Assembly: GCF_019880585.1 (NCBI RefSeq)
Contig: NZ_JAINVV010000004.1
Location: 806,001-870,000, forward strand
Length of the DNA stretch: 64,000 nt
Source: Sphingomonas colocasiae
Lineage (GTDB): Bacteria; Pseudomonadota; Alphaproteobacteria; Sphingomonadales; Sphingomonadaceae
Direction of reading: 5' to 3'
The notes below the pieces were generated by a model. That model worked only from the letters and a program-made list of their open reading frames with translations. It was not told the DNA's origin and did not search any database. The position numbers were made by a program, and so were the translations under genes. The first letter of the stretch is position 1, and every line of letters starts with the position of its first letter. Shown here piece by piece: positions 19,645-28,122 of the stretch.

Positions 19645-20192
19645 GCCGCCTCCTCGATCGGAAAGAAGGTGTCACGGCTCCACAGGCCGGGCGGCTCGTG
19701 ATCGAGCGCGAGATCGGCGAGCTCATACCAGACCGAGCGGGCGACAAGCGCTTCCAGCCCGCCGCGCACATGAAGATAGAGGTGCGGCCCATCGACGGTT
19801 TCGGCGAAGCGCAGCGGATGGTCGGGCCCAGCGACGACGATATCGCCGGTATTCAGCCGAAAAGCGAGCGCGTCACCTTCCACCTTGACCTCGACCGCGA
19901 GAAACGGCGCGTCGTCCACCGCGATATCGAGTTTCTCGACCGGCGTGACGAGCACATGGCCGCCATCAGCCTCGCGCCGCAGGATCGTCGAGAAGAGCCG
20001 CACCATCGCCGGTCGACCGATCGGCGACCCCTGATGATACCAGGTGCCGTCGCGCGCGATCCGCATTTCGCTGTCGCCGCAATGGGTGGGGTTCCATTTC
20101 TCGACGGGCGGCAGCCGTCGCTCCTCGGCAAGCCGCGCGATCTCGGCGAGCGAAAGGCCGGTCAGGTCGGCGGGCGGTTCGATCGAAGGCAT
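19641..20192 (-). CDS. DUF1285 domain protein
   Basis: 183 residues with no signal peptide or membrane segment. Family marks are LPPVEKWNPTHCGDSEMRI, DGTWYHQGSPIGRPAMVRLF, and the tail ELADLALDHEPPGLWS. DUF1285 proteins have known structures but no established function. It heads the operon DUF1285-NUDIX-cca, an arrangement seen in many alphaproteobacteria, which hints at a housekeeping role. Confidence 0.9.
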   Translation of the reverse strand: MPSIEPPADLTGLSLAEIARLAEERRLPPVEKWNPTHCGDSEMRIARDGTWYHQGSPIGRPAMVRLFSTILRREADGGHVLVTPVEKLDIAVDDAPFLAVEVKVEGDALAFRLNTGDIVVAGPDHPLRFAETVDGPHLYLHVRGGLEALVARSVWYELADLALDHEPPGLWSRDTFFPIEEAA

Positions 20193-20263
20193 GGCGCGGA
20201 GTTAGGGCGTCGGCGGGACGTACGCAATGTCATCCGGCCGTCATCCGGCCGGATAATGGCGCG

Positions 20264-20806
20264 TCACTCGGGGCGCGGCAGCACTTCGCCGGCGGCGGGC
20301 ATTGGTTGACCGGCGCGCGCACGGGCGAGCAGGCGGCGGCGCTCGACCGGGCCGTCCACGATCCAGCCGGCGGTTCCATCGGCGCTGAAGCCGAAGAACC
20401 GCCCGTAATATTCGGGATCGCCGATCATCATCAGCGGCGGCCAGGCGCCGGCATCCGCCGCGTCGAGCATCGCCTGCATCAGCGCGCGGCCGATGCCGCC
20501 GCGCTGCACGGCGGGTTCAACCGCGACCGGGCCGACCATCACCATCGCGGCGTCGCCGATCCTGACCGGCCAGCACTGGATCGTGCCGAGCAGCGCGCCG
20601 GCCGTGTCGAGCGCGGCGAAGCTCAGTGCTGGAATCGCGCGCGTTCCCGCGCGCAGGCGATAGGCGGTACGGCCATGGCGGTCGGTTCCGAACGCATCGT
20701 CGAGCAAGGCTTCGACCGCGTCTTCGGAGACATGGGCGATTGGGACGATATCGATCGCGTCCGCCGCGTTTGCGTTCGCGGCGTCGATCTTTGCGGGATG
20801 CGACAC
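20264..20806 (-). CDS. GNAT family N-acetyltransferase
   Basis: 180 residues with one GNAT fold. The acetyl-CoA-binding motif A is VGPVAVEPAVQRGGIGRALM, followed by GDPEYYGRFFGFS, which is typical of the YhbS-like branch. GTG 20806 is chosen because AAAGGA lies just upstream; an earlier ATG adds 22 Pro/Arg-rich residues. The substrate is unknown. Divergent from folB, with 130 nt between the starts. Confidence 0.88.
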   Translation of the reverse strand: MSHPAKIDAANANAADAIDIVPIAHVSEDAVEALLDDAFGTDRHGRTAYRLRAGTRAIPALSFAALDTAGALLGTIQCWPVRIGDAAMVMVGPVAVEPAVQRGGIGRALMQAMLDAADAGAWPPLMMIGDPEYYGRFFGFSADGTAGWIVDGPVERRRLLARARAGQPMPAAGEVLPRPE

Positions 20807-20936
20807 CTGGATCCTTTCATCGGGCCGGGCAGGGGCCGGCGGTCGCGGGCATTTAGCGATTCCGGCACGCAAGAAAAGCGTGAATCGCGCGCCAGCCGTG
20901 ATACGGAGGCCGAAACAGCCTTGGAACAGGGTCTCA

Positions 20937-21308
20937 ATGGACGATCGTCTTCAGTTGCGCGTGCTCGATCTCGAGGTTCCGGTGCTCACCGGCATCTACT
21001 CGGAAGAGACGCATCTTCCCCAGCCGCTGCGGATCTCGGTGCGCGTCGATATCGACTGCCCCGCGCATTTCGCGCCCGAAACGCCGCTCTCCGCGTCGAA
21101 AAACTATATGGACCTGAAACATGCGGTGACGTCGGCTCTGCCGGAGGGGCAGCATTTCACACTGGTCGAGGCGATCGCCGATCATATCGTTGAAACGCTG
21201 ATGGTGCAGGATGCACGGGTGCAGCGAGTCGAGGTCGAGATCGTGAAGATCGCCATCGCCGAGGCGGGCGAGTCGATCGGCATCTCGCTGGTGAGGCACC
21301 GGCGATGA
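20937..21308 (+). CDS. folB: Dihydroneopterin aldolase family protein
   Basis: 123 residues, the usual FolB length, forming the tunnelling fold. Marks are VLDLEVPVLTGIYSEETHLP at the start, NYMDLKHAV and FTLVEAIADHIVE (catalytic-region Glu), and a final VEVEIVKIAIAEAGESIGI. FolB cleaves dihydroneopterin to the folate precursor 6-hydroxymethyl-dihydropterin. The start MDDRLQLRV at 20937 fits the family. The next gene, 7 nt away, is a pteridine-reductase-like SDR, which strengthens a pterin role. Confidence 0.85.
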   Translation: MDDRLQLRVLDLEVPVLTGIYSEETHLPQPLRISVRVDIDCPAHFAPETPLSASKNYMDLKHAVTSALPEGQHFTLVEAIADHIVETLMVQDARVQRVEVEIVKIAIAEAGESIGISLVRHRR

Positions 21309-21315
21309 GCGCGCG

Positions 21316-22080
21316 GTGAAGCTCGCGCTCGTCACGGGCGGCTGCCACAGGCTGGGCGCCGCGATCTCCGGCCGGCTCGCGGAGGCGGGCTGGGCATTGG
21401 CGCTCCATTCGCGCGAGCATCCGGAGCCGGACCCCGCCCTGCGCGCCCGGCTGACGCAATGGGGTGCGATCTGGGACGGCTTCGCAGCCGATCTTTCGGA
21501 TACCGGACAAGTTGCCGGGCTGGTCGAACGCGTGACCACGCATTTCGGTCAGCCGCCGACCTTGCTGGTCAACAATGCCTCGATGTTCGGGCTCGATGGG
21601 CCTGAGGATATGACGGCGGATACGCTGATCGCGCATTTCACGATCAACAGCGCCGCGCCCGTGCTGCTGGCGCGCGACGTGGCGGCGCGCGCGCAACCCG
21701 GCGCGCCGGCGGCGATCGTGAACATCCTGGATCAGCGCATCGTCCATCCGGCGGGGGACCAGGCGAGCTACACGCTCTCCAAACTGGCTCTCGCCGGGGC
21801 CACCGACATGCTCGCGCGCACGCTGGCGCCGCAGGCGCGCGTCTGCGCGGTCGCGCCGGGACTGACGCTGCCGACGGAGGATTATCTGCCGGCACAGATG
21901 GTAAGGCTGGAGCAGGAGATGCCCCTCTGCATGCTGCCCGACCCCGAGGACGTCGCCGATGCGGTCGTCTATCTGGCGGGGGCGAATGCGGTCACCGGCC
22001 AGACGATCTTCGTCGACGGCGGTGCGCATTTGCGCAGCTTCGGCCGCGACTTCCTCTATCTGGGGCGCGACGAGACCTGA
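21316..22080 (+). CDS. Pteridine-reductase-like SDR oxidoreductase
   Basis: 254 residues, classical short-chain dehydrogenase. The N-terminal nucleotide motif is TGGCHRLG, i.e. the TGX3RXG form that marks pteridine reductases (PTR1/FolM) rather than the general TGX3GXG. LVNNASMFG, and YTLSK (catalytic Tyr/Lys) are present. FolM/PTR1 enzymes reduce dihydromonapterin or dihydrofolate with NADPH. The start is GTG 21316. The adjacency to folB supports a pterin substrate; the exact one is unknown. Confidence 0.85.
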   Translation: MKLALVTGGCHRLGAAISGRLAEAGWALALHSREHPEPDPALRARLTQWGAIWDGFAADLSDTGQVAGLVERVTTHFGQPPTLLVNNASMFGLDGPEDMTADTLIAHFTINSAAPVLLARDVAARAQPGAPAAIVNILDQRIVHPAGDQASYTLSKLALAGATDMLARTLAPQARVCAVAPGLTLPTEDYLPAQMVRLEQEMPLCMLPDPEDVADAVVYLAGANAVTGQTIFVDGGAHLRSFGRDFLYLGRDET

Positions 22081-22931
22081 ATCGCCGGATGTCGGCGCTC
22101 GCAAGGGCCCAGGCCATCGCGCACGACGCGATAATCCTCGCGCGCCTGCGCGGCATTGGCCGGGTCGCCCGGATCGATCGCCCGTTCGGGCAGTTGCGGC
22201 GGCAGCGCGCAGGCCAGCCTGTACCAGAGCAGCGTGCCGGGCTTTGGCGGGCCGGCGGCTTCGTCGACGATCTCGCCGAGCGCGACCGACCATCGGGCGA
22301 TCTCGCCGGGTCGGCGCAGGATCGAGAAGGAAACCGGATTACCGGTCTCGGTCTGCACGAAGATCTGGGTTTCCCCTTCGCCCTTGACGGTGCCGGGCAC
22401 ATGAAAGGCGCTGCGGATGCCCGTGATCCTCGGCGGTGCGCCGGCTGCGGTCAGTTCGCCCAATATCGCCCGGAGCTGGGTGTCCACCGGTTGACTCCAC
22501 GGGATCTGGGCGTGGGGGGCGAGCAATTGCAGGGCGCCGGGCTTGCCCGCCACCTGGCGGGCGAGAAGCAGCACGCGCATCTTCTTGAGCTTGGGGGGCT
22601 TCCCGCGCGCGTCGACCGGTACGTCGGCGACATAGGTGACCAGCGCCGGGCTGCCCGCCGGGCCGCGAATCAACGACCGAACCGTCGCCTCGACATAGAA
22701 GCGCGCCATGCCGGCCGGCGCGCCCTCCTCGATGCGAATCGCCGACTTGATCTGGGCGTCGATGACAACGGGCGCATTGGCTGAAAGATCGGCTAAATCG
22801 GCATAGGTATATGCCGTCGCTGCATAGCCTGACCCGGCGGCCGGGCGCGCGGGAGCCGCCTGGGCGAGGAGATTCGCGGGGGTGAGGGCGAGCGCCGCGA
22901 ACAGCGGAAACGCCAGTCTTTCAAACGTCAT
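22056..22931 (-). CDS. Secreted hypothetical protein, 291 aa
   Basis: Not assigned. MTFERLAFPLFAALALTPANLLAQ is a clear signal peptide, and ATG 22931 is chosen for it. The mature protein begins with an Ala/Tyr segment (YAATAYTYADLADLSANAPV) and then a beta-rich region (KSAIRIEEGAPAGMARFYVE). It is predicted periplasmic, and homologues appear typical of sphingomonads. Its 3' end overlaps the SDR gene convergently by 25 nt. Upstream is the 259-nt divergent spacer shared with tonB. Confidence 0.75.
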   Translation of the reverse strand: MTFERLAFPLFAALALTPANLLAQAAPARPAAGSGYAATAYTYADLADLSANAPVVIDAQIKSAIRIEEGAPAGMARFYVEATVRSLIRGPAGSPALVTYVADVPVDARGKPPKLKKMRVLLLARQVAGKPGALQLLAPHAQIPWSQPVDTQLRAILGELTAAGAPPRITGIRSAFHVPGTVKGEGETQIFVQTETGNPVSFSILRRPGEIARWSVALGEIVDEAAGPPKPGTLLWYRLACALPPQLPERAIDPGDPANAAQAREDYRVVRDGLGPCERRHPAIQVSSRPR

Positions 22932-23190
22932 AAACTCTCCGTAACGTGACGCCGGGCTTATGGCAAAAAACGGATTAACGGGGCCTGCAACGCTCCGGCG
23001 AACCGAAGCGTTTCGGGCGAAACAAAGCAATTGCGTCAAAATGCACGGAGCGATAGAGACTCGCGTTCTGCCTTAGGACATAAAATCGTGGCGGGACCGG
23101 ATCGTTGACGTTCTCCTGGCGCCTTGCCTTGGTGCGTCCATCGTCCGAAGCCTCCGCGATCCGAGGAATATGAGGGAGTGTCGTTTCTGA

Positions 23191-23847
23191 ATGGCTTACG
23201 CTGATCAATCGATGAGTTCGAGCCGCATGGTGGCGATTATAGTCGTCGTCCTATTGCATGCGGTACTCGGCTACGCCTTCGTCACCGGACTGGCCTATAA
23301 TGTGGTCAAGAAGGCGGCCGAGGATCTGAACGTCTTCGATGTCGAAGACGAACCCCCACCACCCGAGGAAGAGCCGCCGCCGCCGCCGCCCGAAAAGCAG
23401 ATCGAGCCGCCGCCGGTCGTGACTCCGCCGCCGATCGTTCAGACGAACGTCGCGCCTCCCCCCCAGATCGTGACGGTCGATCGTCCGCCGCCGCCGTCCC
23501 CGCCGACGCCGGTCGCCGCTCCGCCGCCACCGCCGCCGCCGCCTGCCATCAGCAAGGCTGCCGGCGCCAAGGGCGATCCGGCACGCTGGATCACCAATGA
23601 CGATTATCCGCCTTCGGCGATCCGTGCCGGTGCACAGGGCACGACCTCGATTTCCTGGGATATCAATGCTGAGGGCCGCGTCGAGAACTGCGTGGTGACC
23701 GCATCCAGCGGTAACTCCGATCTCGACCGCGCAGCCTGTGCCGCGCTCACCCGTCGCGCCCGCTACACGCCGGCCGTCGACTCGAACGGAGCTCCAACCC
23801 GCTCCAAGTCGTCGCGTCGCGTTCGCTGGGTGCTGCCGGACAATTGA
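23191..23847 (+). CDS. tonB: TonB family energy transducer
   Basis: 218 residues: cytoplasmic N-tail, one membrane anchor (about 13-33), a long Pro-rich periplasmic spacer (about 53-117, runs of PPPPPP and EEEPP), then a TonB C-terminal domain (about 130-218, TSISWDINAEGRVENC..AALTRRARYTPA). It transmits proton-motive force from ExbB-ExbD to outer-membrane TonB-dependent receptors. It is the first gene of tonB-exbB-exbD-exbD. No obvious Fur box was seen upstream. Confidence 0.93.
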   Translation: MAYADQSMSSSRMVAIIVVVLLHAVLGYAFVTGLAYNVVKKAAEDLNVFDVEDEPPPPEEEPPPPPPEKQIEPPPVVTPPPIVQTNVAPPPQIVTVDRPPPPSPPTPVAAPPPPPPPPAISKAAGAKGDPARWITNDDYPPSAIRAGAQGTTSISWDINAEGRVENCVVTASSGNSDLDRAACAALTRRARYTPAVDSNGAPTRSKSSRRVRWVLPDN

Positions 23848-23907
23848 GTTCGCTTATCTAACAAGAACATCCTGAACATTTTCAGTTTTTGAAGAGGAAT
23901 AACCCGA

Positions 23908-24720
23908 ATGTTGATCCAGTTTGCTGCTGCGGCCGGAGCCGCCAACGCCGCCGCCGCACATGGCGGGGAGAACCCCTATGGTCTGTGGGCCGCGCTCGAG
24001 CAGGGCGGCGCCATCGCCTGGGCCGTGTTCCTGATCCTGGTCGCGATGTCGATCTTCTCCTTCTACATCATGTTCACCAAGCTGTTCGATCAGCAGAAGA
24101 TCATCAACCAGTCGAAGCGCGTCCGCGCCAGCTTCTGGGGCAATCCGAGCCTGAAGGAAGGCGCCGCCAAGCTCGAGAAGAACTCGGCCTACAAGCAGAT
24201 CGTCGATGACGGCCTGACCGCGCAGGAACAGCATGGCAAGCTGACCGATCCGGTCGAAGCGCATGACTGGCTGCACGGCTCGCTCAGCCGCAGCCAGGCT
24301 TCGATCAACTCGAAGCTCAACGGCGGCCTGGCCTTCCTCGCCACCGTCGGCGCGACCGCTCCCTTCATCGGTCTGTTCGGTACCGTGGTCGGCATCTACC
24401 GCGCGCTCGTGAAGATCGGTGCGTCGGGTCAGGCGTCGATCGACGTCGTCGCCGGTCCGGTCGGTGAAGCGCTCATCATGACCGCGCTCGGTCTGGTCGT
24501 CGCCGTTCCCGCGGTGCTCGCGTACAACTGGCTGCAGCGCCGCAACAAGTCGATCGCCGAAGACCTGTCGGCCTTCGCGAACGACGTGCTGGGCTACATG
24601 GCTTCGAACGGCGCCGTGAAGCCGACCATCGCCGCTCGTGGCGCCGCCAAGGTCGCCCCGCCGGCCGCGGCTCCGAAGCCCGGCGTCGGCACGACGACGG
24701 CTGGTGCGCCCAAGGCCTGA
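23908..24720 (+). CDS. exbB: MotA/TolQ/ExbB proton channel protein
   Basis: 270 residues. Three membrane helices: about 33-58 (AIAWAVFLILVAMSIFSFYI), 147-172 (FLATVGATAPFIGLFGTVVG) and 188-212 (GEALIMTALGLVVAVPAVLA), the last two forming the conserved MotA_ExbB signature. The C-terminus is Ala/Pro-rich and cytoplasmic. It forms the pentameric channel with ExbD that powers TonB. A GC-rich hairpin (GGCGGCG..CGCCGCC) without T-run lies in the 96-nt gap to exbD and may be a processing or stabilising element. Confidence 0.95.
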   Translation: MLIQFAAAAGAANAAAAHGGENPYGLWAALEQGGAIAWAVFLILVAMSIFSFYIMFTKLFDQQKIINQSKRVRASFWGNPSLKEGAAKLEKNSAYKQIVDDGLTAQEQHGKLTDPVEAHDWLHGSLSRSQASINSKLNGGLAFLATVGATAPFIGLFGTVVGIYRALVKIGASGQASIDVVAGPVGEALIMTALGLVVAVPAVLAYNWLQRRNKSIAEDLSAFANDVLGYMASNGAVKPTIAARGAAKVAPPAAAPKPGVGTTTAGAPKA

Positions 24721-24816
24721 ACGGATAGCGGCGGCGCGCCATCGGGCGCGTCGCCGCCGCCATTTGCGGGCGCTCGCCAGGGTGTCCCGAATTCAGCAGG
24801 ATAGGATCCTAATACA

Positions 24817-25308
24817 ATGGCAATGAGTGTAGGCGACGCGGGCGGCGACGAGACCCCGATGTCCGACATCAACACGACGCCCCTCGTGGACGTCATGCTG
24901 GTGCTCCTCATCATCTTCCTGATCGCCGTTCCCGTCGTGATTCAGACGATCGACGTGAAGCTTCCCGAAGTTCGCCACGATCCGACGACCACAAAGCCGG
25001 AGAACGTCTCGCTTTCGGTCAAGGCAAGCCCGAGCGGCGAGTGCGAGGTTTACTGGAACCTCACGCGCGTCAATTCGCAGGAACTGCTGGATCGCGCGGT
25101 CGCGAAGCTGAAGGCGGAAATCGAAAAGAAGGGTGGTATCGAGAACTTCACCGCGGAAGACATGCCTGAAGCGCATATCCGCGGCGACGTGAATACGCCC
25201 TATCGCTGCATCGGTGGTACGATCTTCACGATGCAGATGGCCGGTTTCGCACGCGTCGGTTTCATCTCGCAGCCGCCTGCGGGCAGCTTCGTGGCCCAGC
25301 GTCTCTGA
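24817..25308 (+). CDS. exbD: ExbD biopolymer transport protein (first copy)
   Basis: 163 residues: short N-terminal cytoplasmic part, one membrane helix with the proton-carrying Asp in NTTPLVDVMLVLLIIFLIAV, and a periplasmic domain. The periplasmic domain has two Cys (GECEVYW and PYRCIGG) that could form a disulphide, absent from the second copy. It starts 97 nt after exbB and is followed by a second exbD after 18 nt. Confidence 0.94.
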   Translation: MAMSVGDAGGDETPMSDINTTPLVDVMLVLLIIFLIAVPVVIQTIDVKLPEVRHDPTTTKPENVSLSVKASPSGECEVYWNLTRVNSQELLDRAVAKLKAEIEKKGGIENFTAEDMPEAHIRGDVNTPYRCIGGTIFTMQMAGFARVGFISQPPAGSFVAQRL

Positions 25309-25326
25309 GATCAGGAGTAGTTTGAC

Positions 25327-25758
25327 ATGGCAATGAGCGGTGGCCGCGACGACGGCGAGCCGATGATGGAAATGAACACGACGCCGTTGATCGACGTCAT
25401 GCTCGTGCTCCTCATCATGTTCATCATCACCATCCCGATCCAGACCCATGCGGTGAAGATCGACCTTCCGATCGACGATCCGAACGCGCGGCAGAACCCG
25501 CCGCCGATCGATCCCGAGAAGAACAAGATCACCATCGATCCGGCTGGTGTAACTTACTGGAACGGCGCGCCGATCGATCGGGTCACGCTGCGTCAGTATC
25601 TCGACCGGACCAAGGTGATGGAGCCCGAGCCCGAGCTGCACTTCCAGCCCGACGCCCAGGCCCGTTACGATACGGTCGATCAGGTGTTGGCGATCATCAA
25701 GAAGTCCCAGGTGACCAAGATGGGCTTCGTCGGCAACGAGCAGTATCGCGCTTTCTGA
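25327..25758 (+). CDS. exbD: ExbD biopolymer transport protein (second copy)
   Basis: 143 residues with the same layout as the preceding gene: NTTPLIDVMLVLLIMFIITIP contains the conserved Asp in the single membrane helix, then a shorter periplasmic domain ending KSQVTKMGFVGNEQYRAF. The two copies share MAMS.. GD/ starts but differ in the periplasmic part, so they probably form a mixed or alternative ExbD dimer. The operon ends with the intrinsic terminator at 25783-25816. Confidence 0.94.
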   Translation: MAMSGGRDDGEPMMEMNTTPLIDVMLVLLIMFIITIPIQTHAVKIDLPIDDPNARQNPPPIDPEKNKITIDPAGVTYWNGAPIDRVTLRQYLDRTKVMEPEPELHFQPDAQARYDTVDQVLAIIKKSQVTKMGFVGNEQYRAF

Positions 25759-25782
25759 TCCTCGGATCAGAAGCGGGAATCG

Positions 25783-25816
25783 GGGGCGGTCCGGTCAGGA
25801 TCGCCCCTTTTTCTTT
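25783..25816 (+). terminator. Intrinsic terminator of the tonB-exb operon
   Basis: Stem GGGGCGGTC / GATCGCCCC (9 bp with one G-U pair) around a 7-nt loop, followed by TTTTTCTTT. It lies 25 nt after the second exbD stop and is the clearest plus-strand terminator in the window. Confidence 0.9.
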
Positions 25817-26163
25817 GTCTATCGTCCGGCCGTCGGCATGCGGCTCTCGATCAGCCGCCACCCGCCATCGCCTGAGCGCGTGTCGACGAGCGGTATATCG
25901 GTCGGCAGGGAGGGGCCGCGCCCCTGCAGAAGCCGGGATTGAAACGGCCTTTCACAACAGGATGCGCACGCGGATATCCAGGACGATGTGTGCAGCCACG
26001 CTTCACGATCCGTTCCGGCGCTTCCAGGATAGATGACGGCGCGGCAATCCGGGGGGGGGCAACCGGACCATGGCATTCGTCCAGGCCGGCAGGACAATCT
26101 CCCTCGCCATGCGTCACCCGGCCGGATGCGATATCGCAACGGGCGCCTTCCGCGGGATTGCGG
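25817..26163. other. Stretch without a confident gene; G9 tract
   Basis: 347 nt between the exb terminator and dedA. It contains nine consecutive G at 26051-26059. On the minus strand two open frames meet at this tract: MAREIVLPAWTNAMVR (from ATG 26110) before it and a frame ending DTRSGDGGWRLIESRM (stop 25819) after it. Removing one base of the tract would join them into a 97-codon frame. No family is recognised, so it may be a broken or phase-variable small gene or simply non-coding. Confidence 0.35.
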
Positions 26164-26763
26164 TCAGCGTTTCGGCCGCCAGAAGATCACCCGCCACACA
26201 TAGGCGGCGATGATCAGCACGATGACCGCGCTGGAGACCGGGCCGACGAAATCATCGACCTTGTCGACATTGCGCCCGAGCATCCAGCCGGAGACAGCGA
26301 GCAGACTGGTCCATCCCGCCGTGCCGATCGTCGACCAGATCACGAAGGTGGAGAGCCGCATGTGCAGCAGGCCGGCGGGAATCGAGATCAGCGAGCGCAG
26401 CGTGGGCAGCATGCGCGCGAAGAAGACGAAGGCGGATCCGTAGCGGCCGAACAATTTTTCGGCCCGCTCCACTTCATGCCAGTCGATGGTGAGCCAGCGG
26501 CCGAATCGCTCGATGAAGGGCCGGAAGCGCTCGACACCGATCACGCGCGCGGCGAGATACCAGAAATAATTGCCGAGCATCGCGCCCGCCGTGCCACTGG
26601 CGATGACAAGCCCGAGCGACATGTCGCCCTTGGCCGCATGCACACCCGCGATCGGCATGATCACCTCCGACGGGATCGGCGGGAACATCGTTTCCAGGAA
26701 CATCAGGAACGCGACGCCGAGATAGCCCGACTGGTCGATGAGATTGACGATCCATTCGGACAT
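26164..26763 (-). CDS. DedA family membrane protein
   Basis: 199 residues. DedA/SNARE-associated fold with membrane helices and re-entrant loops: ETMFPPIPSEVIMPIAG is the N-terminal signature and FFARMLPTLRSLISIPAGL the conserved basic motif. DedA proteins are flippase-like proteins for undecaprenyl phosphate or phospholipids. ATG 26763 overlaps the gshB stop by one base (TGATG), so it is co-translated with glutathione synthase; the link in function is not obvious. Confidence 0.93.
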   Translation of the reverse strand: MSEWIVNLIDQSGYLGVAFLMFLETMFPPIPSEVIMPIAGVHAAKGDMSLGLVIASGTAGAMLGNYFWYLAARVIGVERFRPFIERFGRWLTIDWHEVERAEKLFGRYGSAFVFFARMLPTLRSLISIPAGLLHMRLSTFVIWSTIGTAGWTSLLAVSGWMLGRNVDKVDDFVGPVSSAVIVLIIAAYVWRVIFWRPKR

Positions 26764-27719
26764 CAGCGTTTCGCCGCAACCTTCCGCTCGATCGCATCCC
26801 AGATCATCGCACCGGTATCGGTGCCGTTGAACCGGTCGATCGCGACGATGCCCGTCGGGCTCGTCACGTTGATCTCGGTCAGCCATTCGCCGCCGATCAC
26901 GTCGATGCCGACGAACAACAGCCCGCGCCGCTTGAGTTCGGGCCCGAGCACCGCGCAGATTTCCGCTTCGCGCGCGGTGAGTTCGGTCTTCGCCGCCGAT
27001 CCACCGACGGCCAGATTGGACCGGATCTCGCCTTCACCCGGAATGCGATTGACCGCGCCGGCCACTTCGCCATCGACGAGCACGATCCGCTTGTCGCCCT
27101 GGCTGACCGCAGGAATGAACGCCTGGATCATATGCGGTTCGCGATAGGCGGTGTTGAACACTTCGATCAGCGAGGCGAGATTGGCGCCGTCGCTGCCGAC
27201 CTTGAAGATCGCCTTGCCGCCATTGCCATGCAGCGGCTTGACGACGATTTCCCCGTGCTCGGCCAGGAAGGCGCGCGCTTCGTCGAGCGAGCGCGTCACC
27301 AGCGTCGGCGGCATGAATTGCGCATAGTCGAGCACGAAGACCTTTTCGGGCGCGTTGCGCACCGATGCCGGATCGTTGACGATCAGCGTGCGATCGCTGA
27401 TCCGTTCGAGCAGATGGGTCGCGGTGATATAGCCGAGGTCGAAGGGCGGATCCTGGCGCATCAGCACCACGTCCATCTGTTCGCCCAGATCGATATTCTC
27501 GGCGGCGCCGAACGCGAAATGATCGCCGGCGACGCGCTGTACCGTCACCGGATGCGCACGCGCCCAGACCTTTCCGGCCGAATAGCTGAGGTCGGATGCG
27601 TCATAATGCCATAGCCGATGGCCGCGTGATTGTGCCGACAGCATGAGCGCGAAGGTCGAATCCCCCGCGATGTTGAGGGTCTCCATCGGGTCCATCTGGA
27701 CGGCGACATTCAGGGACAT
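26763..27719 (-). CDS. gshB: Glutathione synthase
   Basis: 318 residues, ATP-grasp ligase joining gamma-Glu-Cys and Gly. Marks: VAVQMDPMETLNIAGDSTFALM (N-terminal domain), MRQDPPFDLGYITATHLLE, VVKPLHGNGGKAIFKV (ATP-binding loop), and TEINVTSPTGIVAI near the C-terminus. Full length. It lies 52 nt downstream of yraN on the same strand and is followed by dedA with a one-base stop-start overlap. Confidence 0.97.
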   Translation of the reverse strand: MSLNVAVQMDPMETLNIAGDSTFALMLSAQSRGHRLWHYDASDLSYSAGKVWARAHPVTVQRVAGDHFAFGAAENIDLGEQMDVVLMRQDPPFDLGYITATHLLERISDRTLIVNDPASVRNAPEKVFVLDYAQFMPPTLVTRSLDEARAFLAEHGEIVVKPLHGNGGKAIFKVGSDGANLASLIEVFNTAYREPHMIQAFIPAVSQGDKRIVLVDGEVAGAVNRIPGEGEIRSNLAVGGSAAKTELTAREAEICAVLGPELKRRGLLFVGIDVIGGEWLTEINVTSPTGIVAIDRFNGTDTGAMIWDAIERKVAAKR

Positions 27720-27771
27720 GCTTGTGCTCCGCCTGCGGGTTGCGCGGCTTTAGGCCAGAGTGGCGAGGCTG

Positions 27772-28122
27772 TCACCCATGCCAGGCGTTGACGATGTGAC
27801 GCGGGCGTCGCCAGGGGGCGAGCAGGATCACATCGATGCGGATATCTTCGCCGCGTGGCGCATAGCGGGCGGCCAGCACATTGGCGGCCGCGGCGACGCG
27901 GGCCAGCCTCCGCATGTCGATGGACAGATCCAGCCCCGCGTCGGTGGCCCGGGCCTTCACCTCGACCAACGCGACGATACGGCCGCGTTTGGCGATCAGA
28001 TCGACTTCGCCCAGCCGTGTTCGAGTGCGCCGGGCCAGAATGCGCCAGCCATGAAAGCGCAACCACCAGGCCGCCAGCGATTCGGCCATCCGGCCACGCC
28101 GTTCGGCCGCGCGTCGCGTCAT
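27772..28122 (-). CDS. yraN: YraN family (UPF0102) protein
   Basis: 116 residues with an Endonuclease-fold core: GRMAESLAAWWLRFHGW, then RLGEVDLIAKRGRIVALVEV with KAR, which is the Holliday-resolvase/nuclease-like D-(x)n-ExK pattern of the family. Activity is not established. ATG 28122 overlaps the rsmI stop (ATGA). The neighbourhood yraN, rsmI, lpoA-like mirrors the enterobacterial yraN-lpoA-rsmI cluster. Confidence 0.92.
   Translation of the reverse strand: MTRRAAERRGRMAESLAAWWLRFHGWRILARRTRTRLGEVDLIAKRGRIVALVEVKARATDAGLDLSIDMRRLARVAAAANVLAARYAPRGEDIRIDVILLAPWRRPRHIVNAWHG

Noticed and set aside
24720-24816. GC-rich hairpin after exbB as a terminator
   Set aside because: There is no T-run and exbD is clearly part of the operon; it may only stabilise or process RNA.
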